Shown piece after piece: positions 36,190-49,016 of a stretch of DNA of 64,000 nt (the first letter of the stretch is position 1; every line of letters begins with the position of its first letter). Below the pieces are notes generated by a model. That model ran no database searches. It was not told where the DNA came from and worked only from the letters and a program-made list of their open reading frames with translations. Location: assembly GCA_965153455.1 (NCBI GenBank), contig OZ234498.1, positions 5,270,001 through 5,334,000 of the forward strand, in the 5' to 3' direction. A program made the translations under genes and the position numbers. Origin of the DNA: Sphagnum compactum (Eukaryota > Bryophyta > Sphagnopsida > Sphagnales).

Positions 36190-38190
36190 GAACAAATCAA
36201 GTACTCAAACCCACTTGCAAGCCCATATCAAATAAGGAGAGGGGAGGAACACATGCAAGAACGCTTAGCTTAGAAGAACCCTCCCTATAGTAGTAGCATG
36301 CCTTGAAATAGAGGCCACCTACATTAGTTGTAACACCATTGACACCTTTTGCTTGTAAAATGAATGCAAAACCAAAAGGGGAGGGCCTCCAAAGCCCTTC
36401 GCGCTCCATGCCATGTTGGCACATCAATGAAGAATATTGTTGACCTTTTGATGTACACATCCAAAGACCTCTATGGCTAGAGGAAAAAAATGGTTTGTTG
36501 GGTATTAATCATGATAAAGGCCATTATTAGCATGAAGAACAATTGTAATGACAACCCCACAAGATACAATTACTTGTGAAACCAAATCTGTTCAAGTGGG
36601 GTCAATGATGATGATGTCAGCCAATATCGGGACGCCATCCATTAAAACCACAATGTTGACCCACCAATGCAAAGGCTAAAAAGTAGGCAACGGAAAAACG
36701 TGGGTCTGTTCACTAAAACATGAAATCATGCATCCTTTCGATAGACGCAAAAACATCTCACATAACATCATGGGAAACTATCCTCTTCTCACCATGGATG
36801 TAACAAAGAAAGTGAATCCCCATGGGGTCCAAAGGTTGACCATAAATGCAATGTAACAAACCAAATGTTAAAGGGCATGGGAGGCCCAACCAATGTGCAA
36901 TGCAATGGAAAAAACCTTTGAAGTCAATTGAAAAAAAAGATCATTATATGAGTAAATAATCACATGCTCGCACATGGCCCCCCACAAGATTTTAGGTGCA
37001 TTTGATGCAAAATGATGTTAGAAAAAAAAATGGTCATGCAATCTTTTTAAAATACTCTTATGAAGTCGATTTGTTCCTCTTTTTGCCAATTGTTCAAAAA
37101 GGGGGACACACACCATTGCCATTTGGGGAAATAAGTTCTTGTGCCAATGTCAAATGGCCTTAGAAGATAGTGAGCTTGAGTCGTTCGCTCTTATTGCTTT
37201 CAATAAGAATGGGTGATAATCCAATAAGAACCTAAAGGTAATGACAAGGGCAACAAGAACCTAAGTCCTTGGATAGGCCCTTGGAGCAATGCCTTTTGTA
37301 GAAATGAAGCCTAACCTTCCACTAGAAATGGGGAGACAAACTTTTCGTTAGACTAGGGGAACTTAAGGACACTTAGAAGAACCTAGGCCCAAAAGCCTCT
37401 AAAAAATTCCCAACAGAGCTGAATTGAAAGTGGGAAGTTAACCTTGAAAATGTAAAAGAAGGGGAAAACAATGAAGTAGATAGGAAAACCTTTGAGCGGA
37501 ACATTGAAAAATGATCCCAAATGCTACTTGGACATCCCTTAACCTCAAGAGCACATTAACATGATGAACATATTTATCCAAAGCTTATTGCATAAAGGAG
37601 GAGGAGAAAAAACCAGAACCAAATGGGACCCCTTTGATCTTGATGGCATTGATAAGGTAACAAGGACCAATTAGGAAGGCGAATTGAAGAAACAAACTAA
37701 AAGGGGCCCAAGCTGAACAATTGCGAGATTGAATGATCAACCCCACAAAAGCCAATTGGGAAACAAAATGATCGAAAACAAGGGGAATAACATAGGTAAG
37801 GTTGAGGATATGGGTGTTATAACTAAGGAAAAGAAAAGACAAGAAGGAAAAATGTTTGAAGAATATTGCAAAACACAAAAAATAAACAAGTGCATAAAGA
37901 GGCCCATTAAAGGGGTCATTTTGAAGTGTGCCCATAAAAGAAAAGATGATAGATAAATCTCTCAAGGGGGAGTCATGACTAAATAATAAAGGAAATTAAA
38001 AGGCATAAAAGGAACGAACAAAAGGGAAAAGTTAAGACAACTAGCCCCATGTTGCTTGAATTTCCTAGAATATGGCCTTATGTGAGATAGTGTTGAAGGT
38101 GTTTACTACATGCACTTGAAGCACCACCCAATCGGGGTGGACATCCAAAGCAACTTGAATACCCTACTAGAATTCATGGTTTATCAAACC
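36190..38190 (-). pseudogene. decayed LINE-type reverse-transcriptase ORF
   Basis: On minus, from right to left, translations across frames give a connected but broken ORF2-like sequence. Near 38150-38060 it reads HPDWVVLQVHVVNTFN, an RT palm block. Then come GTLQNDPFNGPLYAL (a QGDPLGGPL counterpart), a degraded ADD box (YNTHILN for ADDTHILG), FDHFVSQLAFVGL and GVPFGSGFFSSSFMQ within 37965-37585. Further on are LPISSGRLGFISTKGIAPRAY (near 37330-37270) and HWHKNLFP. The end (36460-36200) includes EGLWRPSPFGFAF and LSVLACVPPLSLF. The catalytic Asp pair is lost and stops are frequent. The same family contributes the fragment at 58200-58890. Recognition is from remembered plant LINE-like proteins. 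Confidence 0.75.
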
Positions 38191-41100
38191 ATACAACTTA
38201 ACTAAATAATCTTTTTTGACCCTTAAACATATCCATTTTGACTGGAAGTTCAAATATTAAATGACACGTGTAGCTTTTTATTAAGCAATTTGACCAAGAT
38301 GACCTCTTTAACTAGGTGTCAAATTGAACATTTAGTCAAAATGTACTTAAAAATGAATATCCCTGTCAACATGACATTTGATTTAATAAAAAATGACAAA
38401 GAATACTTATACTACTTAGGTAACTTATGGGTTTCGTTGGTCAAAATGGCATTTGGCTTAATCAAGAGTGACAAGGGGTACCTATATTATGTAATACCCT
38501 AGGGCTTTGGTTAGTCAAAATGGCTCTTGGCTTGGTTTAATTTTTTTTTAGTATACTAACTAGGTGTCTTAAGTCTTGTTTGATTGGTATATACTAAAAC
38601 ATATCATCTTTAATTTTTAAAAATATTATAAAAATTAAAATCTTGAACTTTTTATAATTAATTATTAGTTAATATTTTAAAATTTTCATTTGTAAAGTTA
38701 TTTATTAAAACCTTTAGTATGTCAATTAGTAACAATATGACATATTACATTATTAAGAAGTAGGGCCTCCATTAAGAATCCCACCAATGCCAAATAACCC
38801 CAAAAACCCTAGAAAAAAAAGAAATTAAAAAAAACCAAATTGATAAAAAAACACATAGATGCTTAGGGTTGAAGTAGGAATGGTGCTTCATTGGTATCAA
38901 CATGTTGCAACCATAGTAGTAGTCACGCAATAACCATAAATGCTCATTATGAAGTCAACTTGGCCATAGCGCAACAATAATTGCATACAAAAATTAGCAA
39001 AGCAAGGGTGTGGAGAAGTAATGGTGGTAAGGTGGCATGTTGGAGAATTCCTTGCACACCTTTGCGATGCATTGTAAGTCGCACGAACTTATGATGAAAT
39101 TGCACTCATGTAACAAGGACTAAGAGTGTGTCTTAATCTTGATCCACAACCATAGATTCCAAATTTTAAGAACCTATTGTTGTTATGCTTGTAGTTGGTG
39201 ATTTTGCAATGGTCATGGGATCAAGTTTGGATCATATCATAGTCGGTGTGCCCCTAATCTTCATTACTACAACTCCTATGTTGAATAATCTTCCGAGCTC
39301 TCCTAAGCTTTTGTAATTGTTAGTTTTTCAACTATTTGCAACGAAGAGCCCAGTTGCTATTATTTTCCAAGTTTTTCAAGTATTAGTAGAAATGAACATG
39401 TGCAAATGAACATAACAAAACCACTAAAACTTTAGAACTCTCATATGCGCACAATTTGCCTTCGCAACCTTTTGAGCAAGCTTGAAGCATGATGGTGGTA
39501 GCAGCTACTACTGCAAAATCTTGCCTCACGCGCACATTTCTCACACAATGTCACCCTTCCATTTCCTTGCAACTTCGAAAGTTATTTGGAAGCATAGAGA
39601 CAAAGGCAAAGCCTAGACCCATCACTGAAGATAGTTCATGTTCTAGACCAGAGCTTCAAAAGTTTTGCATTGGGTTAAGTTTGAACCAAAATTTTCAAAA
39701 AAATCAGAAGTTTTTTTTCTTTTTAATAAACTAAACAACTATAATTATGAGTGCGGCTCATGGCTTTCAAGGATAAGCTTTCACATCAAGTATAGAAGTA
39801 ATGATTACTCAACAAATGTAATTTAGAAAGTTTTCATGACATAAATGTGCCAAAGTCCTTATCACACACTTTTGTTAAGTTTGCTGGACATTGAGGGACT
39901 ATTTCAGAGTAGTTTAAAACACAAGCTTGTGTGTAGGGTAAAACCAAAAAAAAATATTCCTCCAACTTTTAAATATCATATTATTAAGAAGTAGGCTTAA
40001 ATTGTAAGCATGTAATGCTTAAAAATATGCATAGTTCATCTCTCCCACTTGTAGGGAAATAGGCATCAAAACCCTCCCAGTCCTCCACCTCAAAATTTAT
40101 GTATATTTATATTCATGATGACATACTTGTAAAGAAGTAAGCATAAGAAACCTCCAAGTCCTTTGCTTCACAATCTACATATGTTTATGTTCATGATGAT
40201 ATGGCCATAAGTATCTTTGGTCATTGTAAAAATCACAATATTTTAATCCATCCCTTTCTATAAGCAATCCAAATCTACCACATCATCTTGGAAAGCAAAC
40301 TCATTTTGTTTTAACTAATCCTCTTAAGTTGCTAATGTGGTTCCTTTTGTCCTATTTGCACTTTGTTATGTTATTATGTAATGATATAATAATGGGTTAA
40401 AATGTTAAATTGGACAAGTGTTAGATAATGATACAATTATGAATGATGACCCCATATAGGGTTTTTGGGTGTGACAACATTGCACTTGACAAAAAAAAAA
40501 AAAAAAACTTTGCATGAATTTCGATATACATTGATACATACAAGTAGCATATAATGAAACACAAATATGTTGCATGGGCTAGGGAGGGACATTCTCATGA
40601 AACTTTCTTGACCTTTAATCTTATTTTAGTTGAAATTAATGCACTATTAATGAGCTTGATGGAGGATTCAAGGTGTGCTTCGATTTTTGACATCAAAGCA
40701 ATTGCAAGAAACACAACTCCATGTTTCTTAACCCAAAACACATAATTATTACTAAAAACATTGCAATTTGAAAGTAATTCAAATCATATCCCAACTTTGA
40801 TGGTTTTAGGTTTCCTTAGCCATATATTTCCCCATGAAATTGGTTTTGGAGGGTTGCCAAATATAAGTAAACTTATGATTTACCACGTTTAAAAGACTAA
40901 TACAAAAATTGGGAAATATGGACATGAGATCCCCACTTTAACTTTTTCTCCTCTAAAATTGATATATTACATATTTAAATTTAATTTTGCGGGGATTTAA
41001 CATGAATTAATTTTAATTATGTATATTTGTGAAATCAAATTCATTCATTTTAGGTCCCTCTTTTGTGGACTATGTGAAGGTTAGAATAGAAATAGTATGA

Positions 41101-43054
41101 ACAAAGAGACTGTATAAAATACACACACATATGTATGTTTGAACTATTTATTTAAGTTAATCAAGAGCAAACAAAATGGCGTTGAAGAGGGGTCCAATGA
41201 GGGAACTATAAAGGTTGAAAATGAAAAGCAATTGTGAACCAAGTATCAAATTTAGTTTTCTTTCTCAAAACTAGGTGGAAGACACATAAGATAACACACA
41301 TTGTAATTGTGAAAAGCAAGAATGCAAGTAAGAATGAGTTCACATTAAGAGTCACAAAAGATTCCTGATCCTTAGGTATAGTAACCATACATGGAAGAAA
41401 AGTTCAAAAAGAGAAAATAAAAGTCAAAGATGGTGCATCTTCACCTTTTACCAAAGAGTTTCCATACAATATAGCCCACTGAATCACATGCTTGTGAAAT
41501 CAAGTAAATGCCTATCTCTGGAGTGATTAGTGATTCCCTTCTTTCTTTCCCTTGTTTTTATTTCTCCTCCATTATCTCTTTCTTGAGTCTCACCCTCTCT
41601 CTCTCTTGCATCTTTTATGTCCATTGTTCCTTTCTCTCCCTCAACTTTCTTTCCCTTCGTTGTCTTCTTCTTACTTTGTCATCTCTTTTTTAATCACATT
41701 GCTCCCTTTCTTGTTTGTTTCTTTGCTCTCTCCATCATCCCCTCTCTCATCTCTTTCTTTGCTTTCTTTGTTACCCCCTCTCTTTCATCTCTCTCATAGC
41801 TATCTCTTTGTTACATTCGAAATAAAGACAACAAGACCATAAAAATGTAAAACTAAAGAAAGACAAACTCTAAACCCTAATCCCCAGCATACTTGCCAAT
41901 CAAGGCAGGCACATCAATGCATGGTTGATAGGGGCATGACAAATGGTGATGCATTCATACATGGCCATGGGGCTATGTTCAATAGACTGCTATATTGATA
42001 CCTTGTTGGTTTGATACACTACCATGGATTTCACCTTAGAGGGGTGATTTTCAGCCATGCTAAACATCTTTTGTGAAGGGCAGTCTGGGTTATTGTAGGC
42101 CCTTGAAGTTAAAACACGATGATCATTTTATGTTGGGCACAAGTTGCTTGTTTGGGCATGTTTGTTGGCTCTGCATGGCTGGAAGAAACTTAGAATTGGT
42201 GTAAGATTTTGGGCTGAATTTTGGGTCGAACTTCAAAACTAAGGTGCATGTGATAGTGGGAGACCAAGCTGTAGTCTGTAAGTTGCTTTTGTGATCAAAT
42301 TCAATTTTGCTGTTGTTTTACCTAATCATCTTTTAGGGTTCAATCATTTCTCGTGATTTTGTTTCGAACTTGCCACAAGGGCACAGCCATCACACAGCTG
42401 CTTGTTAGAATTTGCCAGAATCTATATCCTCTGAGAGACTTCCAAGTTTTCGATTAGTACCTTGGGCAATCGATGTTCTGTGCAATCAATCTTTTATTAT
42501 CTTATATGATAAACTTACAATATGCAAGTACACCTTTGTTTGCAGCAACTTGGACCATAGGCTACTTGTTGTTATCTTCATGTCAGGGGATGAGACTATA
42601 ATATGCAAGTACAGCTCTGGCTTCAGCATCCTATCCTGCACAGCTTCAGATTCTTTGTCAAACTATTAGCAACATGCAACATTGTAAGTTTCTAAAAGAA
42701 AAAAACTCTGGTCATGTTACAAACCTTTTTTGGCAGAGGATCTGGTCCAAGCCAACCACAGAATCAAGTTCACCACCAACGAGCAACCACTGTGTATTCA
42801 GAGAGTTTTCAACAAGCTGAAACGTGTGCAAAGGTTACTGCAAACACAGAGTTTTGGCCAGAGTGAACCAACAGCCACCAGCACACCATCCCATGGAAGC
42901 CCCTATGACTCAGATCCCCAACTGAGTCGAGGTTGGGGTCCACCTCGGTAACCTATCCTGCAGGTAGTTAGGAAGGATAATAGGTTGGGGCTACTAGGTA
43001 TGTAGATGAATGTACATGGTTAGTATCCAGGTGAGGGTTAGTGAGTTCTTAGTA
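38191..43054. other. intergenic stretch with a polypyrimidine tract
   Basis: No gene is recognised. About 41530-41810 is a strongly CT-rich low-complexity tract that keeps three plus-strand frames open, so Ser/Leu/Phe-rich frames there are artefacts. Short poly-A runs are present at about 40491-40507. A short degenerate direct repeat, AATATGCAAGTACA, occurs near 42520 and 42600. Confidence 0.5.
41530..41810 (+). repeat. polypyrimidine (CT-rich) low-complexity tract
   Basis: Nearly all bases over about 280 bp are C or T, arranged as CTTT, CTCTCT and TTCCCT blocks without a fixed period. Such tracts can adopt non-B structures. No function is implied. Confidence 0.75.
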
Positions 43055-43188
43055 GGTAGGTAGCAAAATTAGAAACTGTGCTGACCACCACCATGGTTAT
43101 CTAGGGAACTGGAGCTCACTGGAAAAGTGTTTCCTGCCCACCCACCACCCATCTTTTGTGGTGTGCTGCTGGCTGTGGTTTGCTCTGG
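43055..43188 (+). repeat. dispersed repeat with GTAGGTAG head, copy A
   Basis: AGTAGGTAGGTAG is followed by ACCACCATGGTTATCTAGGG, AACTGG and TGTTTCCTG, then GTGGTG. The same order occurs at 51760-51894 with moderate divergence. It lies just downstream of the cysteine-rich gene. Confidence 0.7.
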
Positions 43189-43937
43189 AGCCTTTTGTCC
43201 CATCTTAGTGCAGCTCTTTTTTCTTCTGAAAGCATAGTTATAGCAACTACATCCAACAGCAACATCGTCAGTAAACAAAACAGAGCTGAAGTCCACATTC
43301 CTAACAAGACCCAAAAAGTAGCATGCAAAAATCTTCTCATCAGGTAGTTAGTTGATGCTTTCAATGACTTCAATGACAAGAGAGACCTACTCATTCTAAC
43401 CACAATACAGTTTCATTTCAGGGAAAACAAAATCAAACACATCAAAAGATATTGACAACATGCATTTGTCTCTCCCACTCTCTTTCAATTAAGTGAACCC
43501 CCAGTCATAGGTTACCACAGTCTGCCTGTGAATGTACCTTCAGTGAAAGAGATGAATTAGTAGAGCTAGTATTCACTTCACCTCTGAGGAGCTTGTCAAC
43601 CCGAATTTCTAGGGGCAGCTTACTCCAATAGCAATGAGACAAAGTGCACTTCTTCCAAAACTGTCATATGACAGCTACAGAATCCTGCCAACAAGAACTC
43701 TGAGTTCTTGAATGGAATTTCCCTCCTCCACAAACTGTTCAAGCATATACAAATGCTAGTTTGGTGATGAGGAGCTCAAATCAAGATAGTAGTGGAGCTT
43801 CCCCCAGAAGACTGCACTTTTTGTTTCTTGTTGACACAACACTCCTTCCATGATCAATATTCAATCTCCAGAATATGAAGACATATGTAGCAGGAATCAC
43901 CATCTCCAAAATGTTATGTTTCTTCTCATCCAGCCTC

Positions 43938-45621
43938 TCACTTTACGACATAGGTGCTGAACTTCCCTACATCTGGTCTCACACATGCCTGCAGACATGC
44001 CTGGCGGCAATCCTGGAGACAAAAATGAAAACGCAGGAGAAATGATCAGAATCCTAAATCATGCACACGTTCTAACATCATTGATTGCTTATGATCCAGA
44101 AAGAGACAAGCATGTAATCTTCTTTTGTGACTCCAAATGAGGTGCTTTATATACCAGAAGTAAATATAAAACAAAATTTGAACACACTGCTGCATTCATG
44201 CAGTTTTACCAGGATACTTGCAAGTTCTATTTGTACTAGTTGTGACACATGACTCTACAAGTTGCAGAAGCTGATTCCCATAGCAAATGTGATTTTGAAA
44301 ATCCATATAGTACAGGCTTTGTAAGACCTTGCTGCTCCGTTGTAACAATGCAGCCATTGCTCCCATAAACCAGTACATAAAAAAGACATGCCTGACCTTT
44401 GTCTTCTCTATTTCTTGTTAACCGATTATGTTACATACTTCAAATTGAGATATACTTAGATGTATGCACGATGTGTTTAAATTGTAAAGAAGCATACTCC
44501 CACGTAAGAGCCCTCTAAGAAACTGACAACCAAGTCATTCAACACGAGTCAAGCCAACCTCAATGAGGACCTCAAATAAGGAAACTGACAACAGTGTTTC
44601 ACTCCAATAAATTCTGGCGTAGGTATGCCTCTGAATGCTTGCTCAAGAATTTGCATAATGACAAGAAGCACATCTGATAAGTTGGGCAATAATAATGGCA
44701 CGGACCTGATAAGCAGTACTGGAATTTGCATTCTGGCTAGCCCTCTCACAGGCTGCCCCACACCCTGTTTCACAAGCATCCTCAACTGAAAGGTAGCAAC
44801 AAGTTGTGTCACCCTGTGTGGCCATGCTCTGCTTGCACAAACCTTCTACCTGTAGGGCAAGTGCCAGGTTACATGCATGTGTCAGATGTCTCTATGATGT
44901 TTTCTACGGCATAATAGGCTATCTTGATCTAGTATGTCACTCTTGAAAAACTGTTCCATTTACAACATCATCATAACATTTGCAGAATGAGCAAACAAAC
45001 TCATGACGAACACATGACAATATACATTTGCAACTTATTAGATTGAATCATTCACTGCCCTAGACGTCCTCGCTATCCTTGGAAAAGTCTGAAGCGATTT
45101 TCAGAAATTTTCTCCAACTGTCCAAAAAGCAATCGATTCAAATCCACTCCAGATTGACTACACATTGTCGCAGACAGAAACGGTACAGATTTTTTCCAGG
45201 ATGGCGTAGATTTGAAGAGCTGCTCCAGTAGAGGTTCTAATTACAAACTACATCGGAGAGTACTGTCTGCGACTAGGTACATCCGTTCCCTGTCAAATAA
45301 AATACTTGCCTTAAGGTCCCGGCTTTCATGTTTCTATGGTTTTTTCAAGAAGTTGTACTCTTTCCTCGAGTCAATCCAACATGAAAGAACTACCACCAAA
45401 CAAACAATCGTCCGGATACGAAATAAGCATAATACAGTAATTGAAGGCACAAGACTTATTTCAATTTCGGCATTACCAGGAACTTTGACATTTGTGGATG
45501 AGGAGGAGGAGCTTGGTTCTGTTACCTGAACAAAGACGCGAATAGTGAAGCGCCCTATCTGCTCGAGCGCAGTGATTCCCTTCACAGCTATTCTGCGGTA
45601 ATCTACGAACTGGTTCGCCAT
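43938..45621 (-). CDS. small cysteine-rich protein, three exons, family unknown
   Basis: The proposed exons on minus are 45621-45526, 44849-44706 and 44012-43938. Every junction is phase 0 and every intron has GT and AG ends; the second donor (GTCCGT) is the weakest. The 104-residue product starts MANQFVDYRRIAVKGITALE. Exon 2 holds TTCCYLSVEDACETGCGAAC, and exon 3 opens DCRQACLQACVRPDVGKF and ends at a TGA. Nine cysteines fall in residues 37-90, several as CxxxC or CC. There is no signal peptide or membrane segment, so the cysteines could bind metal or form disulfides in an organelle. I do not recognise the family. The support is the agreement of phases and the reading-frame continuity; a chance assembly of short frames is the alternative. 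Confidence 0.55.
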
Positions 45622-45752
45622 CTCAATGCCAAAAGCAACACGACACACAAATTTGTTACTTACTTGGACAAGAACCAAAGCCAGTCCGAGACCGTCCCTA
45701 CACGGTCTTTGATCCCATTCTTGCTACCAGGGTCTACTACGATTCTTGAAAC

Positions 45753-45790
<38 letters not shown>

Positions 45791-46260
45791 TCCTTCCCAG
45801 AGAGAAAAAAACTTATCGGAAATCCTTTATTGTGAAACAGCAAGGAACTTTATCGAAAGTTTACTTGTTGGCTCGATCTCTAACCTCGAGTCGGTGTCTC
45901 TGTTCTATTTCTGCTCTTAAGACGTGACAAAAAAAGATATAGAGCTTAAAAATTTGCTCTACCGAGAACACGAAGAAGGTAGCTGGAAGCTGGTCATCAA
46001 ACATAGCCCGAAATGCGTCTTTCTTTCTGCAGAAACACAGTTCACGACGAGCGTACTTAAAGGGCCTGAGAAGGTGGGATTGACGCGACAAGCACTTCTT
46101 TCCTTCTTCACCGCCACCGTCATCGCATGGCCCACCTCCTCTGCGCGAAGAAGTGCATTCCCGCTCACGCACGAGGCGTCAGGAAGGCAAACGGCGACAT
46201 ACACTCGCTGCACATTCCGAAGCGTAATGGGTCGTTCGACAGCCACCATTCCGCCATAAT
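45622..46260 (-). promoter_or_regulatory. candidate leader/promoter with a (GA)n tract
   Basis: This stretch directly upstream of the cysteine-rich gene is richer in GC and CpG than its surroundings. It contains 29 bases of alternating G and A (45756-45784), that is a CT tract on the gene's strand, which is common in plant 5' leaders and core promoters. Both strands have open frames of about 100 codons at 45861-46291. None resembles a known protein, and they probably reflect composition. Confidence 0.4.
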
Positions 46261-46612
46261 TGACGTATACACTATCTGATTTCCTATTCACATTAATATG
46301 GTCTGGGTTTTATCCAAACGCTACTTTTCGTTATTATTTCTTATTTAGAAAAATACCACTTTATTAGGTATATAAGTAGGTACGCTATAACCAGTGTTGC
46401 TTTAATTTCTTTTGTGAATTTTCGCACTTGGCCACTCGCCAAAAAAAAATCCATTGCGAATTGAACAAAGGGTGTTTATGGAAAAAAATACAGAAAAGTT
46501 GCCACATTTTTAGGGGGAAAAAAAAGTTAGAAATGGTGAGACCGTGAGTTCAAGTAGGTCGCCAGAACTAGGCAAGATTTTCAAAAAACATTCTACTGTC
46601 CGGTCTGACCTG

Positions 46613-46673
46613 TAGCCAAATTTGGCTCATTCCTCTTGTGGATGATGGTCAGTCCACCTACTTGACAGATTTG
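46613..46673 (-). repeat. inverted-repeat element end, minus orientation
   Basis: AGCCAAATTTGGCT (46614-46627) is followed by CCTCTTGTGGATGATGG and CACCTACTTGACAGATTTGG, the reverse complement of the family end. CCAGTGTTGGGCAGGC follows at about 46698, the same string found in the GDSL intron. Confidence 0.75.
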
Positions 46674-46755
46674 GAAAAACAAATCCTCATCATAACCAGT
46701 GTTGGGCAGGCTCTAGGTTAGGTTTTGAGGTATTTGGATCAGTGTTTTTTTTATG

Positions 46756-46820
46756 GAATTCTTGTTTGTAATCAAAATGGCGATCATCCTTAGGAAGATT
46801 TAGCCAAATCTGGTTAATAA
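46756..46820 (+). repeat. inverted-repeat element end, diverged copy
   Basis: TCAAAATGGCGATCATCC and TTTAGCCAAATCTGG follow the family order, with the palindrome broken by two changes. CAGTGTTTTTTTT lies just upstream, at 46740-46752. Confidence 0.6.
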
Positions 46821-47073
46821 ATCAGAAATAAAATATAAATCTTCCATCATCATTTTACATGTATGGCTATAAAATCAAAACTAAATATGCAAATCTGGCG
46901 ATATTTACTTTTCTTTCCCCTCACTTTTGGCAACTAAAAGCCAGTGTTGGACTTGAAACTAGATTTGAATCCAGACCATGAAATGGTCTTTTGTTTAAAT
47001 TAAAACCCAAACTTAGAATGAGTTGTTGTCCCTTTTGAAACACTAGTTTGAACCCCGTGCCTAATGCACAGGT

Positions 47074-47870
47074 GTGTTATTTCAACAATGTTTGGTTCAT
47101 GTTTTAGTTTTTTTAAAAAACTTTTATCTTTTTTATTTTTTATTTTTATGTGTTTTCTGTTTTATTATTATTTTGTATAATAAAAATAAAGTGTTTCTTT
47201 TTCACTTTTGTATTTTTGTTTATTTGGATGCAAGTTTGAAGTTTGGAGAAAGAAGACACACTTCATTCTTTTTCAAGTAGGGTTTTTCTTAATTATTATA
47301 AGTTTTATTTTTTCTTATTTTCTACTCTTTATTTGGTCTCTTCTTTTTTGTAATTTTTTTTCTTTTAAAATGATTTTACTGTATTTCCCTTTCCTTGTTT
47401 CATTTGTTTCCATTCCTTTTTTATAGTTTTTGTGTTTTTACTTTTTTTGTTTATGTTTGTTTCATGTTTTAATTTTTTCTATGCTTATTTTGTCTATCTT
47501 CATTTTTTTTCTATTTTTATGCATTTATTTATTTATTTAGTTTCTATTTTCTTTTCCAAAAAAAATCTAGTTTTTCACATGTTTTATAATAAAAATAATT
47601 AAAATAAACTTTTTTATTTTTGTTTGATTAGATGCAGGTTTGAAGTTTGGAAAAAGAAGACAAACCTCATTTTTTTTTCAAGTATGGTTTTTTTCTCTTT
47701 CTTTTGCTCTCTGTTTTGTTTCTTATTTTTTGTCATCTATTTTTTAATGTTCTTTTAAGATTATTTTACTGTATTTCCCTTTTTTGTTTCATGTTTAAGT
47801 GTTTACAAAAAGTTTCTAATTGTTTAAGTGTTTTTCTGTTTTTATTTTTTTTCTAGCTTTTTCCCTTTTT
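47074..47870 (+). repeat. T-rich tract with an internal duplication of about 400 bp
   Basis: Almost pure T-rich sequence in which GTTTGAAGTTTGGAGAAAGA with GACACACTTCATT (from about 47232) recurs from about 47638. TTTTACTGTATTTCCCTTT also recurs about 390 bp apart. The Phe-rich frames here are low-complexity artefacts. Confidence 0.65.
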
Positions 47871-47891
47871 AAAATATATATTTGTTCTGTT

Positions 47892-47940
47892 TGGATGGAT
47901 GACGGGACGGATGACAGGATGGATGACGAATGGATGGATG
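47892..47940 (+). repeat. GGATGGATGAC short tandem repeat
   Basis: About four irregular units of GGATGGATGAC and GGACGGATGAC. A microsatellite with no evident role. Confidence 0.8.
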
Positions 47941-47980
47941 GAAAGCTTCATTTCATCCCGACGTCCTTTACTGTATGTTT

Positions 47981-48205
47981 TGTCCAATAAGTATAACGCT
48001 TTCTAAAAGAGCCACAAAGCCTTGATTTTAAAATTGTGACAAATTGAATTTTGGACAAACCATGAAATGGTCTTTTGTTTAAATTAAAACCCAAACTTAG
48101 AATGGGCTGTTGTCCCTTTTGAAACATGTCCAATAAGTATACGCTTTCTAAAAGTGCCACAAAGCCTTGATTTTAAAATTGTGACAAATTGAATTTTGGA
48201 CAAAC
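47981..48205 (+). repeat. 80-bp direct repeats flanking a copied 66-bp segment
   Basis: Two near-identical copies (47981-48060 and 48127-48205) begin TGTCCAATAAGTATA and end GAATTTTGGACAAAC. The 66-bp segment between them (48060-48125) is almost identical to 46976-47041, about 1 kb upstream on the same strand. The layout records a recent local duplication. Confidence 0.88.
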
Positions 48206-49016
48206 CTTATGGGATAAATTGTAGGGATGTTGGGTGCATGCTACATAATTACCAAAAAAAAAGAAAAAGTGTCATACCCTTTTGGTTTAGTCTTAATACA
48301 GAATTGGACATGATTTGTACTTCTGACTCAATGAACTACACTAAGTTCAATGCATTAGGGTCTGGACTCTAGATGAATAATAGTCGCTGTCCAAATCCAT
48401 AGTAGAAAAAAAGCTTTTAAAGGGGGTAAAAGGATGCAACTTTGTGAACTACATGTCAATTGCTTACTTGAAGTTATAAAGAGAAAGAGAGAAAATACCA
48501 AACACGACCAAAGAGTGGCTTCCCCCATTTTTTTTCCAAATTAGCCACCAAAAAGCTTTTCAAAGAGAATCTTCATCTACTTTCTCTTTCTTGTCGCAAA
48601 GAAAACACCAAGATATGTCTTCTGAAATTTGTACCTCATGAGAAACTCGTGCCAACTAGAATTGTAAATATACTACACAACTGGTTGCTAGGCGTCTTCA
48701 TTACAAGGATCCTTCCTTTTAAGAATAGGAAGGTGTCCCTATTTGTCATACAAAATACCAGAGTCATAAGGTACTAGGGGGTGGTGCCATAAAATAAGGC
48801 TGTTTCTGTGTTCCAGTGCTTTCGAGTAACAAGAATGCCAAAATTCGTACTTACATTATTTCATCAAGCACTATGCTAGGTATGAGAACAGGCCATAGAA
48901 TTTGGGCATCTTTGCTCAACAATTGATAGTTGATAACTTGATACCTTCTCATCTGTATTATTGTTTCAAAGGGAATTCTCAAATTAGAGCCCTGCCAAAC
49001 AGTACTTTCTCTTTTT
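48206..49016. other. intergenic stretch, nothing recognised
   Basis: No gene, RNA or repeat stands out in these 800 bases. Confidence 0.5.

Noticed and set aside
41508-41842. Three overlapping plus-strand Ser/Leu/Phe-rich frames
   Set aside because: The DNA is a polypyrimidine tract, which rarely forms stop codons on that strand, so the open frames are expected from composition alone.
45861-46291. Overlapping 100-codon frames on both strands
   Set aside because: The patch is GC-rich, which keeps several frames open at once. No frame has splice-consistent continuation or known motifs, and a promoter/leader role fits better.
47074-47856. Phe-rich open frames
   Set aside because: T-rich low-complexity DNA with an internal duplication. 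The encoded peptides are almost all Phe, Leu and Ser.
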